DNA of 64,000 bases. It comes from Lethocerus indicus (taxonomy: Eukaryota; Arthropoda; Insecta; Hemiptera; Belostomatidae). A model generated the notes under the pieces. It was not told where the DNA came from. It saw only the letters and a list, made by a program, of their open reading frames with translations, and searched no databases. How positions within the stretch are numbered: the first letter of the stretch is position 1; each line of letters opens with the position of its first letter. This document shows, in pieces, positions 27,106-40,729 of the stretch. The position numbers were made by a program, and so were the translations under genes. The DNA lies in the NCBI GenBank assembly GCA_019843655.1, contig JACDQD010000006.1, positions 22,958,246 through 23,022,245 of the forward strand, read 5' to 3'.

Positions 27106-29913
27106 GCCCCCTATCCGATGGTTTATGCCCGGTTCGGTCCAGGCGCGGTGAAAAACGGTTTCGAACAAAACAATAACACTGAAAAAGTCTAGTTGATAGA
27201 ATAAAGCGCCTCCTCTAATTATATGCTTGGCTTTCACGGCATCCCGGTCGGGCGAGGTGACGGCGCGTGGGGGCGAGCGTGCATGCGCGTCACACACACC
27301 CGCGGTACACTCGGGTCCCCGCGCAAACTGTCCCACTGTCGTTATCTCTTTCGGACAGCTGCCCCCCTCTCCGTGGCCCGGACGCGGCCCTCACAGACGC
27401 TACTTATATATTTCTTTCTCGAGACGGGCATTTTTTCTCCAAAAAAAAGAATTCGAGACAACTATGCGCTCCTAATTAAATTTTGTTATGGTCCGGAGCC
27501 AACCGACAATAAGACATAAAACCCCCGTAAAGCTCGGATCGTCTTAATTAAGAATGCTAATTGCAAAGGATATAAAACAGGCTCGGAAAAATATAACGAA
27601 AACCCCTTTCCCGTATTAAACCGGTTTAAATTTACGAAAACCTAACGAATCGGAGCTGGATTTTCAATCGTGCAATGCCACTGGGTGCCTGCAGGTGATG
27701 CAAAATGGACTGTAACGAACCTTAAAGCGGGGTTAAAGTGGCGTCGGGCTCCTTCGGTCGGTGCGCGTCACTTAGCCGTCGGGACGCCGTGAAGCCGTAC
27801 CGTTAGTCGTATTAGTCGGGGCTGCTAGTAGCTAGTAGCTAGTTAGTCGGCGGGTAGGGTAGTCCTCTCCTCCTCCCCGATCCGACGATAAGAGACCGGC
27901 CGGAAAGAAGAGGCCGGCCGTGCGGAGGCCACCGCTGACCTTCGCCCATTGTCTCCTACACAAGGACGAATGGGCGCTGACATCTTAAGGAGCCTCGGCC
28001 CATCGACTCGCCCGATCACTTCTATTAAAATATATGGCCGGCGTAAAACATCACACCGTCCAAATGGGCCGTCATAAAGTGGGAGAAAAGGATTATAACT
28101 AAGAGTCATTGAATCATTCCGGCAAAGAAAAAAAAGGATTTATGACTACCTACAGTCGCTCTTGTTTCAGTCTATATTTGGTACTGACTATATAATTATC
28201 ATGCTGGCAGATAATGAAATAAGTTTAACAGGAAGACTATACTGTGAAATGTAACTATGCTTTGTAATTAAATTGAATAATCAAATTTGTAGTACGGTAA
28301 TACAATCCTATTAACTGGATACGCACCACCCCTTCTAAACTTTCTACGCGCCGAGTATTTTAGTAGTGTTTCCTTCTAAACGCTCCCAATTAAAAGGAAA
28401 TTAGATTGCTTAAAATCTTCTCGGGGGGAAAAAGAAACCTATTTTCTTATATAAGCTCGAGCGGGAGGAGCCGAAGCTCAAAAGGAGGGGGAGGCTCCCT
28501 CCCGGCAGTTAATTTGATTGGGCCGAACCACTCCGTTAAATAGGAAGCGCACTTAGCCTTAAAGAAGACTTCTTTTTACAAACAAATGACTGTTGCAAAG
28601 CGTTTAATTCGATCAGTTTAATTCAAATTTTGTTCATTAATTGACGATAGACTCGGAATGTATACCTCTATACGTATAAACCTATTCTAGGGAACAGTGT
28701 TTAAATATCGCGTTCGTTTCTCTTGGAACAAGTGCCATAAAAGAATGGCAACGCGGGTTTGGAATTTTATTTCGCTCACTCCAGGATGCTGGCACGATTT
28801 TATATATAATTGGAGCTATCTCCGATCGACCATCTCTCATGGGCTCCGAGTCCGCTCCGATCTTGATCTCCGAAGCTCCGATTACTCCGAACGACAAGAC
28901 AAGACGTCGGCCGGATCTTGGCACGGCATCAAAGTCCACCAAACCCACGGATTGGTTTACCCCTCGGGCATCTCGATTCTTGGAGGAGGCTCTGTGACAT
29001 GGTTTTGGGACGCGGGCAGAGGCCGCTTATCGCGGCCACGGATCTTATCGATCGCTCCAATCCGGAGGCCTCCTCAGGACGACTCCTCCGACCAGACGAC
29101 GGAGATGGGCTTGCTGGTCAAGAAAAAAATTTAATTTACTCTATCCTCGTAAAGTAAGTTAACACGAGTATTCGGTCTTCAGTAATCTCCCTTCAGTTAC
29201 TCTCAGTCACTCCTCTGTGTCTTTAATCCCCACAATTCTTCATCCTCCAAAGACGAACAAGAAGATACCTCCTGCTAATTTGTCCTCCAAAAAAATATTA
29301 CTGAACCAGGTTTTTTAGGATTAGTTTAGTAAGCAATATTATAATGCGGATTCAGGATTACGCAGGCATATTTCTATTAATAGATGACCTACCAGATATA
29401 AACAAGTGAACTACATATGTGTCACATCTGCTTTCAGTGAAAGGAAGACTTCACATGACAAAATTACACTCCTATATTATTACATATTAAATATATTTTA
29501 TAGATCCAAGAAACAACTGTTTGTCATCCAAGGGACAGGTGGAACGAAATATGGGGTTAAATGATTAAAATAATTTTGAACATAATGAGAAACGAGGAGA
29601 ACGCGGGTTCTTTTTATTACAACTTTTTTATTTAGTACTAAAGCGTAATAAACCTCCTCGTAAGCTTAAATATCCTCTCTTTAATTCCTGTCTTATTTTT
29701 AATAGGTATCATCGATTTCCGAATGGATATATCATATTTTTGAGTATTTCTGGCTGGAAGCTTGTCGTTGAATTGATACAAATTTTAATGGAAGGAACAA
29801 TTCGGTCCTGATATTTGAGCCCAAGGGTCAAGTTCTGTAATAAATGTGAAATACAATGTGCACTCGCTATAACTACTTATTATAAACAACTGCCCCTGCG
29901 GTAGTTGAGCACT

Positions 29914-29932
29914 AGAGGGAGAGAAGGAGAGA

Positions 29933-29995
<63 letters not shown>
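29914..29995. repeat. (GA)n microsatellite
   Basis: Irregular purines to about 29935, then about 30 GA units. Confidence 0.95.
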
Positions 29996-29998
<3 letters not shown>

Positions 29999-30078
29999 CA
30001 GTAGGGCATCCTGTCGGGGCGACGAGACAAGTGAGTAGGAGGAGGAGTCTGATCCCGGCGGTCTTTTACCGGCCTGTT

Positions 30079-30135
30079 CCTCCACCTCCTCGTCCTCCTC
30101 CTCCTCCTCCTCATCCTACTACTACTACTACTACT
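30079..30135. repeat. (CCT)n then (CTA)n compound trinucleotide repeat
   Basis: CCT units to about 30113 are followed by about seven CTA units. It lies 80 bases after the (GA)n tract at 29.94-30.0 kb. Confidence 0.9.
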
Positions 30136-32500
30136 TAACCTGAAAACATGTCCCACGGCGAGCATAACCGGGAGTGACATAACGGACGTAGTGGGCACAC
30201 ATCATCCCTCGGGTTTAGGCGGCCTTTTATCGTCCGATAAGTATGCTCGGTCGCGCACCCGGCTAATGTTCCAATTGTGCAACGGCCCGGTCCCCGACGC
30301 CTCTTCATTAATAATTGCGTCAACGCTCAATATCCGCGAGCATCCGTGACCAGAAATCCATCTACCCTCCGCCGGCGGCCCTCCCAGTCCCCGAACCGAG
30401 AATCCCACTTATGTGGCCATTAAAACGATTGAACTTTTCCTTTAATATCCTCTAATAATATGTCATCCTAGCTTATTTCGTCCGTGTATCATAATTAGTT
30501 TATTGGGATAAGGTATTTTATAAACTTCTATGTCACGCAACATTCTTTTATTTATGTATCTACTACCATCAGGGTTGTAATGGAAAACCTGATCGGATGT
30601 TGGTATGTAGCAAAGTAAAAAAACTGGTAAAAATGCTGTTAGGAATGTCACCATTTCATTTTCTTATATGTCCTCAGGTTTTTCAATCGATTGGGAAATT
30701 CGAAAGATCTTTATAAACTTTAATCCACTAACGGTTTGAACGCTTTTTCAACCTCAGTAAGCACTGAACTTATAATTCTGAAATGAAAATTATTTCTCGG
30801 ATTACAGACACTCGACCGAAACCAATTAACTATACACATCAGTCAAAATTCTCGTGCACTACAACGATTACGACTCCTATATTAATTTGTCCATTCGTCG
30901 AGCTATATTCCGGGCGTAAAATAACCGAAATATAATTCGAGGGCCGGCTGTATTATATCGGAGGAAAGGGGAGCTATTTGTAGAGGGGAAACTCGGGGAT
31001 TTGAACTTGTTGCTTGGGAATCTCTTCAGTCGGGGAACAGAGATTGGAGCGCGATAAGGCGTAGGGCCGCTCTGGACACTGGCCAGCATCTGATGAAACT
31101 GGAAGGCATAAAAACTGTTTCCGAACGCCACCGAGACCGAGTCCGACCGTAAACACGAACAAAAAACTCATCAAATAAGATAAGCGGATTTCTACGTCGT
31201 TCAAATTATATTTTAAATTGTAAACAGAAGATACAAATCCATATTATATATGTTCTAACTAAACATTCAATTAGTAATGGCATTTTATTGCGGGCCGCCG
31301 TCTACCGAGGGGGGAGAAAAAAAGGGAAGCGACAAGAGAGTTTCAAAATTGATTCGAAAGGCCAAGTTAAATATAATCCTTTAAAAGGTAATAATAATAC
31401 GGGCGTAATATAGAACTCGGACCACTCTACAATCTACTACCGTTATTTTGCTTTATACGCCAACTGACCAGTTTTAAGACTATTTCAGAACCGGGCAAGA
31501 TTGAAATGACCACATAATGGGTAGGTATTATTACATCTTAGCCCGCCGGATAAAGACTAAAGATGATTTCGAACCTAACAGGACCGATTGATGAAAAACT
31601 CGGAGCGAAGAATGCTGATGGGCTGAGAACAGACTGAAAAAAAAAGTACCGGGGACATTTTGTAACGTCCGATCGTAGCCGGTAGCACGGTAAACATAAA
31701 CCAAAAACACGGAGGACGACTCACAAGACCGGCTCCAAAGGGACATTAATTGAGGCGTTCAAATAAACACGTCTTTCTAAACAAACCAGAGCCACCGGTA
31801 CCCGTTCCGCCCCGTTTGTTGAACGAACGATTTAAGGTCCCGGTAGGCACTTTATGAGCTGGGACCGCGGACAAAAAAAACTATTTTAAATAAACGTAAT
31901 TCCCGAATTAAACCGTAGAACTGAATCATGAGCGCGGTTATATGATTCGAGCCTCGACAAGATACGGCTGAGCGGTACTCTGTGGTCCCAACGCCGAGAG
32001 ATAGCGAGGAAGGTGTCGATTGGTGAGGATTGAATTGTGGCGGACACATCCCGGGCATCACTTTCCAGCGGCGCGACCCGAGATAAGACACGCATATACC
32101 AGCCACAGAAACCTCTTAGCGTTACGGTTGGGGAAGTCGTACAACCATCATGTGGGCACTCCGAGAGGGGGGGGGGGTGATGAACGTTGACCAATGTGGA
32201 AGTATAAATTATTTCATATCGGTTTTGACTGTAATAAATATCGTTTTGTTACTCGGTAAACACTTTGTTTCTTCGGTATTGTTATTTTCTTCCACGCTAT
32301 AAGATCAAAAGTTTTAGAAACATATAAATGAATAAATTTTCTCTAGTGAAATTAGAATTATGCTTCAAGAGGGCAGTCACAGTCTGCCCCAGGGAATTAA
32401 GCCAGGGAATTATTAAATCGGGTTATCATTTCGTGTGAATAATTTGCGATGGGCAATAATTTAAAAGAGGACAGAGGTCCCTGAGGGATAAGAGATATTA

Positions 32501-32535
32501 GGAGGGAGTGAGAGGGAGGGAGGGAGGGAGGGAGG
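32501..32535. repeat. (GGGA)n tract
   Basis: Repeating GGGA units with a few interruptions. Confidence 0.85.
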
Positions 32536-33398
32536 TTCGGGTGAGTGTGAGAGGCCGGGCCGTAATGACGCACTAATGACCGCGAGGAGCTGGCGGCCCC
32601 TCTCCACCTGTCCGACCACTCTATTCATTATGAATTATTTTACGGCTCCCCCCCCTAACCACCCCCGGGGCTAATTAGGCGTACCCAATCCCGCCCGCTA
32701 TTTATGCACCGCCTCCGACGTCCCTTTTTCTCCGAGAAGCTCAGTCGCCAGCGGACGGACTACAGGAATGGTTCCCCTTCGCGATAGATAACTACACCAA
32801 ACGCGTTCCAAGATACCGCCCCTCTTAATAGGCCACTAATTCCGAGGGATTATAAAAATCACCACGTACGAATAATATTATTTGATTGCGGCCCGAAATT
32901 ACTTAAAGTGAAATATTAGACATACTTGTCAGGTCCTCTTGGCTCAAATACGTGGGCGGAGGAAGCCACCTCGTTCGGGTAAGACTTAAGATGTTAGGAA
33001 GTCGAAACTTATCCAGCATAAATCGCCGCGGGTAAGGCAAATCATTTCCTGGTATCGGTTTAAATTAAATTTACAGATCGAGACCGTAAATTGGAGCCGA
33101 ACAACGAATAACGAGGGCGTACGAACCGCGAGCCCGCTAATAGGCTGAGGTCGCCGAGATCACGACGGTCAGAGGTTTTTTCCCCTCGGCACTCGTCACG
33201 TATCGGGGTATATTGTTTACCCCGAACGGCCGCGTTCCCCCCCGGCCTAGAACACGCGGGGGCCTCGAAGGACGCTCCGGAATAAATGCGAAGGTGGCGA
33301 CCTTGCTCCGGGGAGCGGAGGAGCCGTGTCCCGGCATGCGAAGAAAGGGGGAAAGGTAGAGGCGGGTGCGCATACGTATCGGAGATAAAGCGGAGGGT

Positions 33399-33418
33399 GA
33401 GAGAGAGAGAGAGAGAGA
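33399..33418. repeat. short (GA)n microsatellite
   Basis: About nine GA units in a GC-rich block. Confidence 0.85.
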
Positions 33419-34055
33419 TAGAGGGCCCCCCCGGACGGCAGAGACAGCGGGGGGGCCCAGCCGCCGGGGGAATAACAATAGACGAGAGTAGAACGGCCCG
33501 GGACGTACATATATTATTTACCGGGACTATTATTTGCCCGGCGAGGGAGGTAAAGAGAAAGATACCAACGCCGGGGTGGGATAGGGAGAGGGCTCGCACA
33601 CAGGTGGAGACGATAGATAGCTTAGCGGGGCACGAATTTATTGAAATTAGGAACGGCTTCCGCCGGACGCCGATCGCCCTTGAACCCGTCGCCAGCCGCA
33701 CACGGCCGGGGACCCGGCCTCCAATAATATCGCCGCGTAAACCACCAATCCCTATATCTTCGTTAGACCCAAATGTCAAATGGTATTACACTAAGACAAA
33801 TATATTCTAATCGGCCATATCGCTTCTACAATTACTTAAAATTCTCCAGCGTGGATTCAAAATTAAGACAAAACAAGTGGTCAATCGACTAAAAAAAAAC
33901 ACGAAAAAACGGATTCCTCATATGTAACAACTCCCGTAAACACATTTTAATTTCAATAGTGATTGATTTTGTAATCAAATTTATTCCTTTTTAAAGAGTA
34001 AAAAATATAAAAATTAGTTACGCTAGTTAACCCATCCAATTTATCTGTACTCCAA

Positions 34056-34060
<5 letters not shown>

Positions 34061-34110
<50 letters not shown>
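34061..34110. repeat. (AT)25 microsatellite
   Basis: Twenty-five uninterrupted AT units, the only long AT run in the window. It is self-complementary and may extrude as a cruciform. Confidence 0.97.
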
Positions 34111-34112
<2 letters not shown>

Positions 34113-37061
34113 TAATGACAAAGGCGTATTGTAACAGTATATTACTCGAGACCGACTCATAAATACGATCAGCGAGGAATACAGATGATTACCAATTCCA
34201 AATGTGGGCTGCCGCAATCGTTAACGTGCCGGGCGGGAGAATCACCGCTACATATATAACACGAATATTCTCTCCCCCCTCCCCATTATTGAAGCGTGTA
34301 ATTGAATCGATATTTCAGTGTCGATATTATCTTAGCGCAATCTGTCATTCGAAACTATTGTGGGGCTTAAATTTACGAGTTTCGTAATGGCTCCCGAATG
34401 GAAAGGTTCATTGGGAGTGTTTACAACTGCTGTACGAAGTTTTCGTCATCGAAAAAAACGTTTCTTCTTAATACGTAGAAAAATAATAACTGCACGAAGT
34501 ACTCGTATTTCAGTTTGGTTACTCCATGGTGCTTACGTGCTAGTGAAGACGTCAAAACCGATCTAGCTCGGAATCAACAAGTATAGAAATGGGATTGGAA
34601 GAAACAAAGGCCGTATTCTTTGTAAAGCTCTGAATAAATCTGTGCTCGCCACAAATACTCACCCATTTAAAAACATGTTATTATATAATTCCATTCCAAT
34701 TAAAAACCATTTATCGAGAAACACCTCAGAGATTCCAATTACAGACCTATCTTCACCGCGACGAATTCACCGGGTCGTAAATGGAACAAGCTACGTTATA
34801 TTACTGACCGACACAAAACTAAAAGCTCACTTCTCTCAACTCGGAGCCACGAGATAAGGGGGATCATAAAACAGGTAGGGTTTTCGATAAACGAGGTCGG
34901 GGGTGTATACATTTCCAGAGGATTCCAGACGTATTTCTGGACAGGTCTCGGGGTAGTCTCCTAATTCAAATCGGTGGCCCTCGGAGCGAGACAGCCCGGT
35001 CTAGGAATAAACCGGGAGACGGGAAAAAAAGGGGGGAGCCGGTTAGGGCCTTGATTTAAGGTGTAATTATTTCCAAGGGCTGTAACTCAAGCGTCGGGAG
35101 GAACCGTTCCAAGTAGGAAGTCGTAGACTAGGCCACTTTAAGTGTGGAGGCAGAAAGTGAAATCGGATTCGGTTTTATGCGCCGTCGGGCCCCATCAGGA
35201 ATGTTAATCGGACGGCGAAGGGCCGTCCTATTCAAACAAACCAGTCCTCAACAATGGAATTCAACCGACAGCGCCGAAATTACACCGCCCGAAAGCACGA
35301 TGCTCAGCTCCGTCAATAAAATTTGATTGCAATCAACAACACGATAACTGACCGGCTGTTCTAAAATTCGTTACAAGGATTAATTCTGCTGTTTAGACAA
35401 CACTAGTGTAGACAAAACTGTCCGAGCAGTAATATCTGGTGAATCGGGGACTACAATTCGATATACTCTACTATTAATCTATGGAACCTTAAGGAGGCAT
35501 AATTTTATATATTATTTGTAAGACCAATAAGATTTCAGTAAGTTCAATTATTAGCGGGAAATATTAATTCCAGAAATGTATAAATGATGATCGACTTGCT
35601 TCGTTTATCGGAGCAAAGGATAAGTAGGACGGGTATTAACATAATTAAGGCCCCTGTGGCGTTCCAAGGAACAAAACATAGGAGAACACGGTCGCCGGCC
35701 GCCCTCTGAAACGACCCGAAAACCGGACAACGTCAAACAACATAACTCAAGAATGTACGCACGTAAGGCATGCGGATTCTTGCCGAACGGGTTTTATTAC
35801 CGCCGGCTCGAGGATTTTTTTTCTTAATTTTTTTTCCCTACCCCTTTCCGTCTTTTAAGTGGCCGCGTTTAATAGAACGATAATAAAACGGTGGTCAAAA
35901 CACCGGCAAGGTATGGTTTATATTAGGTAGGGATATGAGATGTGTGGTGGAAGCAGTTAAACAGTAATTTGTCCCTCCTTTCTCACCGCCCGCCTGGCCA
36001 GTTTCCTACCGAAAGAATTTACTACGAAGACGTCATTATAAACTATTCGGGACGGTGCATGGGAAAATAAATGTCATAAAACGTACAACGAGACGTTAAC
36101 AACAATTACTACCGAGTGGATACAGTTCCGAAAGTGAACAACACTTTTAATACACTGAAAACCGAGAGCGTAAGATAAACGCTTAATCTCGAACATAACA
36201 TCTCCCGTACTTCCCTGGGGGACCCAGTGTATAATGAGCGACCGAGTATGAATGAATTAGAGTTACTTACATTACCTTTATCGAATACCGCGACTAATTA
36301 GCCGCTTTTAAGATATTCGAGGCCGCGAAATAAAACGCGAGACGGAACGTATTGGGTCCATTAGCCGCGGGTGGGGGAGACGCGAGAGCCCGGCCGTTGA
36401 TAGGGCGTATCTGGCCGCTTGAAAAGCCCGGCCTTCCAAACAAGGCAGAACAATGCGGTCCGCCTGCATTACGCCTATCGTTTAGAACCCCGACGGCGGA
36501 TTTGATGTTATCCTCACCGCTATCTGCGCACAACTCAAAACGAATACCCGTGTAAGCGATATTGGTGTCCGGGAGACCCGCATACTGCACCCGAGTGCGA
36601 CCGGGTAATCGCTCGTCTAATGGCCGCGATTTTGTTTTACTTATTCCGGCGTCCCGACAATCTATCCATTATAGAGCTTGGCCAGTTTCGCCTTCCCACA
36701 GTAGTCGGTATCCATCATGCGGCGTACGGATGACCAATGAAGTACGGACGGATCGCAATACTCCACCGGCCACCGACGCGCCGCCTCATTTATTTTACGG
36801 ACGATATTGGAGAGCATCGAACCAGCGATAATCTAGACCAGGTATCTTAAATGGACTGAAAATTATAACAACAAAATCGATCGTCTCGATGTGCCTTTAT
36901 TGCGAGGGTAATCGAAAGAACCGGTAAGGAGATAATGGAGCCCCCCAGAAGGAAAACGTCCCGGAAGCTTTTTTTGCCGCTCGGTCCGGAGATAGACGGC
37001 TCCCCGCGGGCCTAATCACCCGCGAGAGTTCCCAGGTAAGACCGGAGCGACAGGAAACAGA

Positions 37062-37077
37062 GGCCGGCCGGCCGGCC
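37062..37077. repeat. (GGCC)4 palindromic repeat
   Basis: Four GGCC units, fully self-complementary, in a GC-rich stretch of intron 2. Confidence 0.85.
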
Positions 37078-37230
37078 GACGATCCGGGGGTCGTACCGCT
37101 CTCCGCCCGGCAAGTAGCTAGTTATTACTCGTCGCCCATTAGCGCGCCCCCTCCGGTCCGTGCCCGTCTTTGTCCCTATCTATCCCTCTCTTTTTCTTAC
37201 ACGCGAGTTATACTGGTAAGGAGCAGGATC

Positions 37231-37266
37231 GAGAGGGAGGGAGGGAGGAGAGGGAGAGGCGGAGAA
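37231..37266. repeat. GA/GGGA-rich tract
   Basis: A purine run of GGGA and GAG units. Confidence 0.8.
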
Positions 37267-40200
37267 GAGAATACGTTTGCCGGACGGGTAGTAGAGTTGC
37301 TTTCACTGCCAGAGGTCCGACCTTCAAAGCGCTAACCAGACCCCAAGTGAGGGGGTGCGCGCGGACGCACACGGCGGGCGCACGCACTGTCGCCCGCGTC
37401 TTCTCCGAATCCAGTTACCCTCGGGAACCGACCCAGCGACCGCCCACTCCGCCCAGTTTACCCAAACTCGGATGGACCTACCGACTTGGACCTTTTCTAC
37501 CCGACGAACACACGCTCACCAATCTCAAAAGCACACACGAGGGCCGGGGGGGGGAGTATCGCCCCTGACAACACAACGTGTAATTACAGGTTACACGCGC
37601 CTTCCTACAGCTCCCGATGACGAACAAGTCCCGCCTAGAGACGACCGATGAAATGCCTACTGCCACGCCTACAATAATCCTAACTATAACTCATTAGTAA
37701 TTCGTCACGTATCGAGGAATTAACGAAATTAATGTCAGCTATTGTATGAACGCCCCCTAGGTCCTCCAGGTCTAATCAGAGTTTAAACTGACTGAGTTAT
37801 AACATAGGAGAACAGTCCAATTAAGATAAATATTGAACAAAAATCGATGACAGAATACAAAAGTAGGATACTACAATAAAGTGAAGCCGCATATGGAGAT
37901 TTAAATGCTACTTACCAGAAGACTACTGTTTAAGTAGACGTAATCCTAAAGAAGAATTTTCTTTTCAATCCGTCAAATCCGATAAACAAAGAGCCAAAGT
38001 CGTGTTAACTTTTAACCCACATTATATTCGCGAAACCTAACGGCGATTTAGACTTTTGCTAGATTCACTCTTCATCATATTAGAAATGTGCCCTTTCAGG
38101 TACGTGGCAGTTGTTGACATTTTGAAACAAAAATATTCCTAAACAGTATAAGTTGAGTACATATCTATACTTCCTGTAGAAATAACGTCTCAATAGCCTC
38201 AATCGCTAACAGGAAAGCAAAAATGGTTTAAGCTTGAGGCACAGCGACTATTATCCAAGTCCAGAAGTAGGTAACTAATTAGTCAATAAAGCCTTAAGAC
38301 ATACACAGTTTGGAAAAAACAAGTATTACATTATTAAAATTAAGTAGCATAAGATCGAGTAGAGATAAAAAAAAGAAAATGTAAGAGGAATTGGGGAGAA
38401 TTTAACGCATCAAAAGAACGATTCTACTTTCTTTCCTGTTATGTCTCCTACCTCTCTCGTTTGACGTTCATTTATTATACTTGGTTCTTCTATCATTTTG
38501 TAATCAAAAAACATTTATGCGTCGTATAATCCTGTCCCGGAAATTAGGAAGAACTCTCGCTGTTCTATTCTCCCAATTAATAGTTCCTCTGGCTGTAGTA
38601 TTTCATAAATTCCGCCTGTTTAAAACGCCGTGAATTTTCAATGGGGACTGTTTTGGTCAACAGGGATTCTAACGGACGGAATTAGGCGCCCGAAACCAGA
38701 CAGAACTAACTTATGGCTCAGACAAGGAGATACAATAGTAATTCGGACCTCCCCCGCCCCCTCTCGTCCCCTTGTAAATCAAGGGCCGAACAAATGACAA
38801 TAACAAACAGACGGGTCAGGAAGTATAAACCGCCCATTGAAACGGGGACGGACCGAGACCCGCCGAGGGGACCATAACGCCGCCCACATAACCCGGGGAG
38901 ACCAGATATATACACTTTCCCAAGCCCAGGACTTACATAAATATGCGCAAACGCGTGAAAACGCACTTAAATCGGTGATTGTGTTACGCGAGGCTGTCTC
39001 TCACCGGCTTAAACTTTGTTGTTAGCGCAATTAGCACGAGGAGACCGGCCCGCCCTCGAATTTCACCCTCAGCGGATTTAATGGCAAAGACCGTATAAGG
39101 CCGAATAACAACAATTTCATGAACCTAAATTTCCATTTTTGCAATGTGAACAATAACTTATAAGCATTACACAATTTTATGCGTTCATAACCCCCCAGAT
39201 ATATCATAATTATTTGTGATCATAAGCTGTTAGTAGGAGGAGACCGCAAGTAATGTAATTTGCAAAGGAAATACACCCCGACAGACCCGAAGACTGACCA
39301 TAAATTCACCGTTATCCCGCCGTAGGAATTAACAATACACGATTTAAGACAATTGTATGAGGGTCCACGGGGATTATTAACATCATAACTCATTATATTT
39401 CCCGTCTCTATTCGTTTACGTGGCCCTGAGCTAGACTGGTTTCGGCCGTTGTTATTAGCATCCCGTTAGTAGTAACATTCCATCGACTAAGATTCCTGTC
39501 ATAACAAGGCGGTAATTTTTGTTAGTTGACAAAAAGCCGTTTCTCGAATCGAAGTTCATTATTAAATTGAGAATTCCGATCTGTTTCTAAAATTCATCAG
39601 CACTCATTTAAGTAAAAGAATGTCTCTATTGCAAAATGACCCCCTTGTTTGTGAATTTTAGTATCACAAACACGAAGTTTAAAATAAAAATTACATTTTA
39701 GAGATGCAGGCTGAACCTTTCTCGTGTACAGATGTATAAATCATTTGCCGCTTTTCGTTATTAATTATAAGTCTTAATCTTGTTAAAAACCTTCGCGTGT
39801 CGCACTGCCCTCCGAATGCGTGTATCATCGTGTTTTGGAGCATGACTAATCCCCTGGATTTTAGATATGCTCATTAAAAAAAGGCGAGATTAAAACAAAA
39901 TTCCGAATATTTCCAACCTTTTTAGAAGACGGTATGCGGTGTCAAAAATGTAAAACGGATAATAATTATAGAGGAGGGGGGGGAACTTTTTTTACACAGA
40001 GTAAGAATCTTTTTTTCTAATCGGAATTAAAAGTTACAAATGCAATTGCCTCACAACTGATGCTGAAAGCTTTAAATAAATACTGTAAAATTAATTCTAA
40101 AGACCGCCCTGCAAATATCCTTTGAACAATTACTAGTCAATTGGATGAATCTGTATGCAAATAAAACTGGGTAAAATGTATATATATATCTCGGCGCACA

Positions 40201-40656
40201 GGTGGCATAACATAAAAGGTATTTATTGTACGGTCAACAAACAGGGGGGAGGGGGGTGGAGCTCGCGTATATTTTTATACCGTAAAACGTATATACACAC
40301 TCGCCCCATTGTATACACTCAATTATTTAATCTTGGACGTCCACAATCAAACCATGTATCACTCGGTTAATAAACATCTATCGGCAAAATTTCAATGAAC
40401 GTCACTAAAAATAATGTATCTGGCGTTTATAATAATTAGTTTATATCGGGTGAGCGGAAATTAAATGCAAATCAGTGTTTTTAATAAACAAACTCTTAGG
40501 AAGGGGCACGTAATAAGGACGTCATTTAGTGGTGAAATGTTAATGTAAAATTAAACAAATTATTGCCCCAACCAATATTGTATTATAGTAAATTGTTTTA
40601 AATAAATAGATATTTGAAGGGCGATCACAACATTCTTATTATGAAGTATGACTTAC

Positions 40657-40729
40657 CAAATACAGGGCTGAGATCCGATCTTGGAACATTTTTGCTCGAG
40701 GAGTAACTTTGGCCGGAGACCACCTTCTC
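40657..40729 (-). CDS. pan: TCF/pangolin coding exon 2: short linker exon
   Basis: A 73-nt exon (24 codons plus one base) lies between the beta-catenin-binding domain and the FNMGYLVSP block. It reads EKVVSGQSYSSSKNVPRSDL followed by SPVF. The last five to eight residues match Drosophila Pangolin, where a RPDHSPVF stretch follows the ESEEKG sequence, and the leading EK also fits the family. The acceptor is strong (cgctttttcag) and the donor is near-perfect (G|gtaagt at 40656). The exon starts in phase 0, matching exon 1, and ends in phase 1, so its last G completes a GGG glycine codon with exon 3. Its length is not a multiple of three, so skipping it shifts the frame unless another exon 3 acceptor is used. 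It is Ser-rich and probably disordered. Confidence 0.9.

Larger units (their letters stand above)
14814..40656 (-). other. pan: intron 2 of pan, about 25.8 kb, non-coding
   Basis: This large intron is bounded by the exon 2 donor G|gtaagt (40656) and the exon 3 acceptor ttacag (14814). I see no nested gene I can name. From about 15.0 to 16.3 kb it is AT-rich. It holds (CCT)n at 21711-21738, (GA)n at 29936-29995, (CCT)n then (CTA)n at 30079-30135, (GGGA)n near 32.5 kb, (AT)n at 34061-34110, and GGCC and GA runs near 37.1-37.3 kb. It also has two inverted repeats (17844-17873 and 19097-19118), a CTCCGA cluster (28820-28890) and an isolated tRNA-like B-box (25569-25585). The longest open frame in the window (33060-33779, minus) lies here and looks like chance in GC-rich DNA. 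Confidence 0.85.

Noticed and set aside
28697..29134. 145-codon plus-strand frame as a gene
   Set aside because: No family resemblance. Its composition follows the CTCCGA-rich stretch, and no linked exons were found.
33060..33779. Longest open frame in the window (239 codons, minus), as a gene
   Set aside because: It lies in CpG-rich DNA and crosses a GA tract. It shows no domain and overlaps equally long frames on both strands, which is typical of stop-poor GC-rich sequence.
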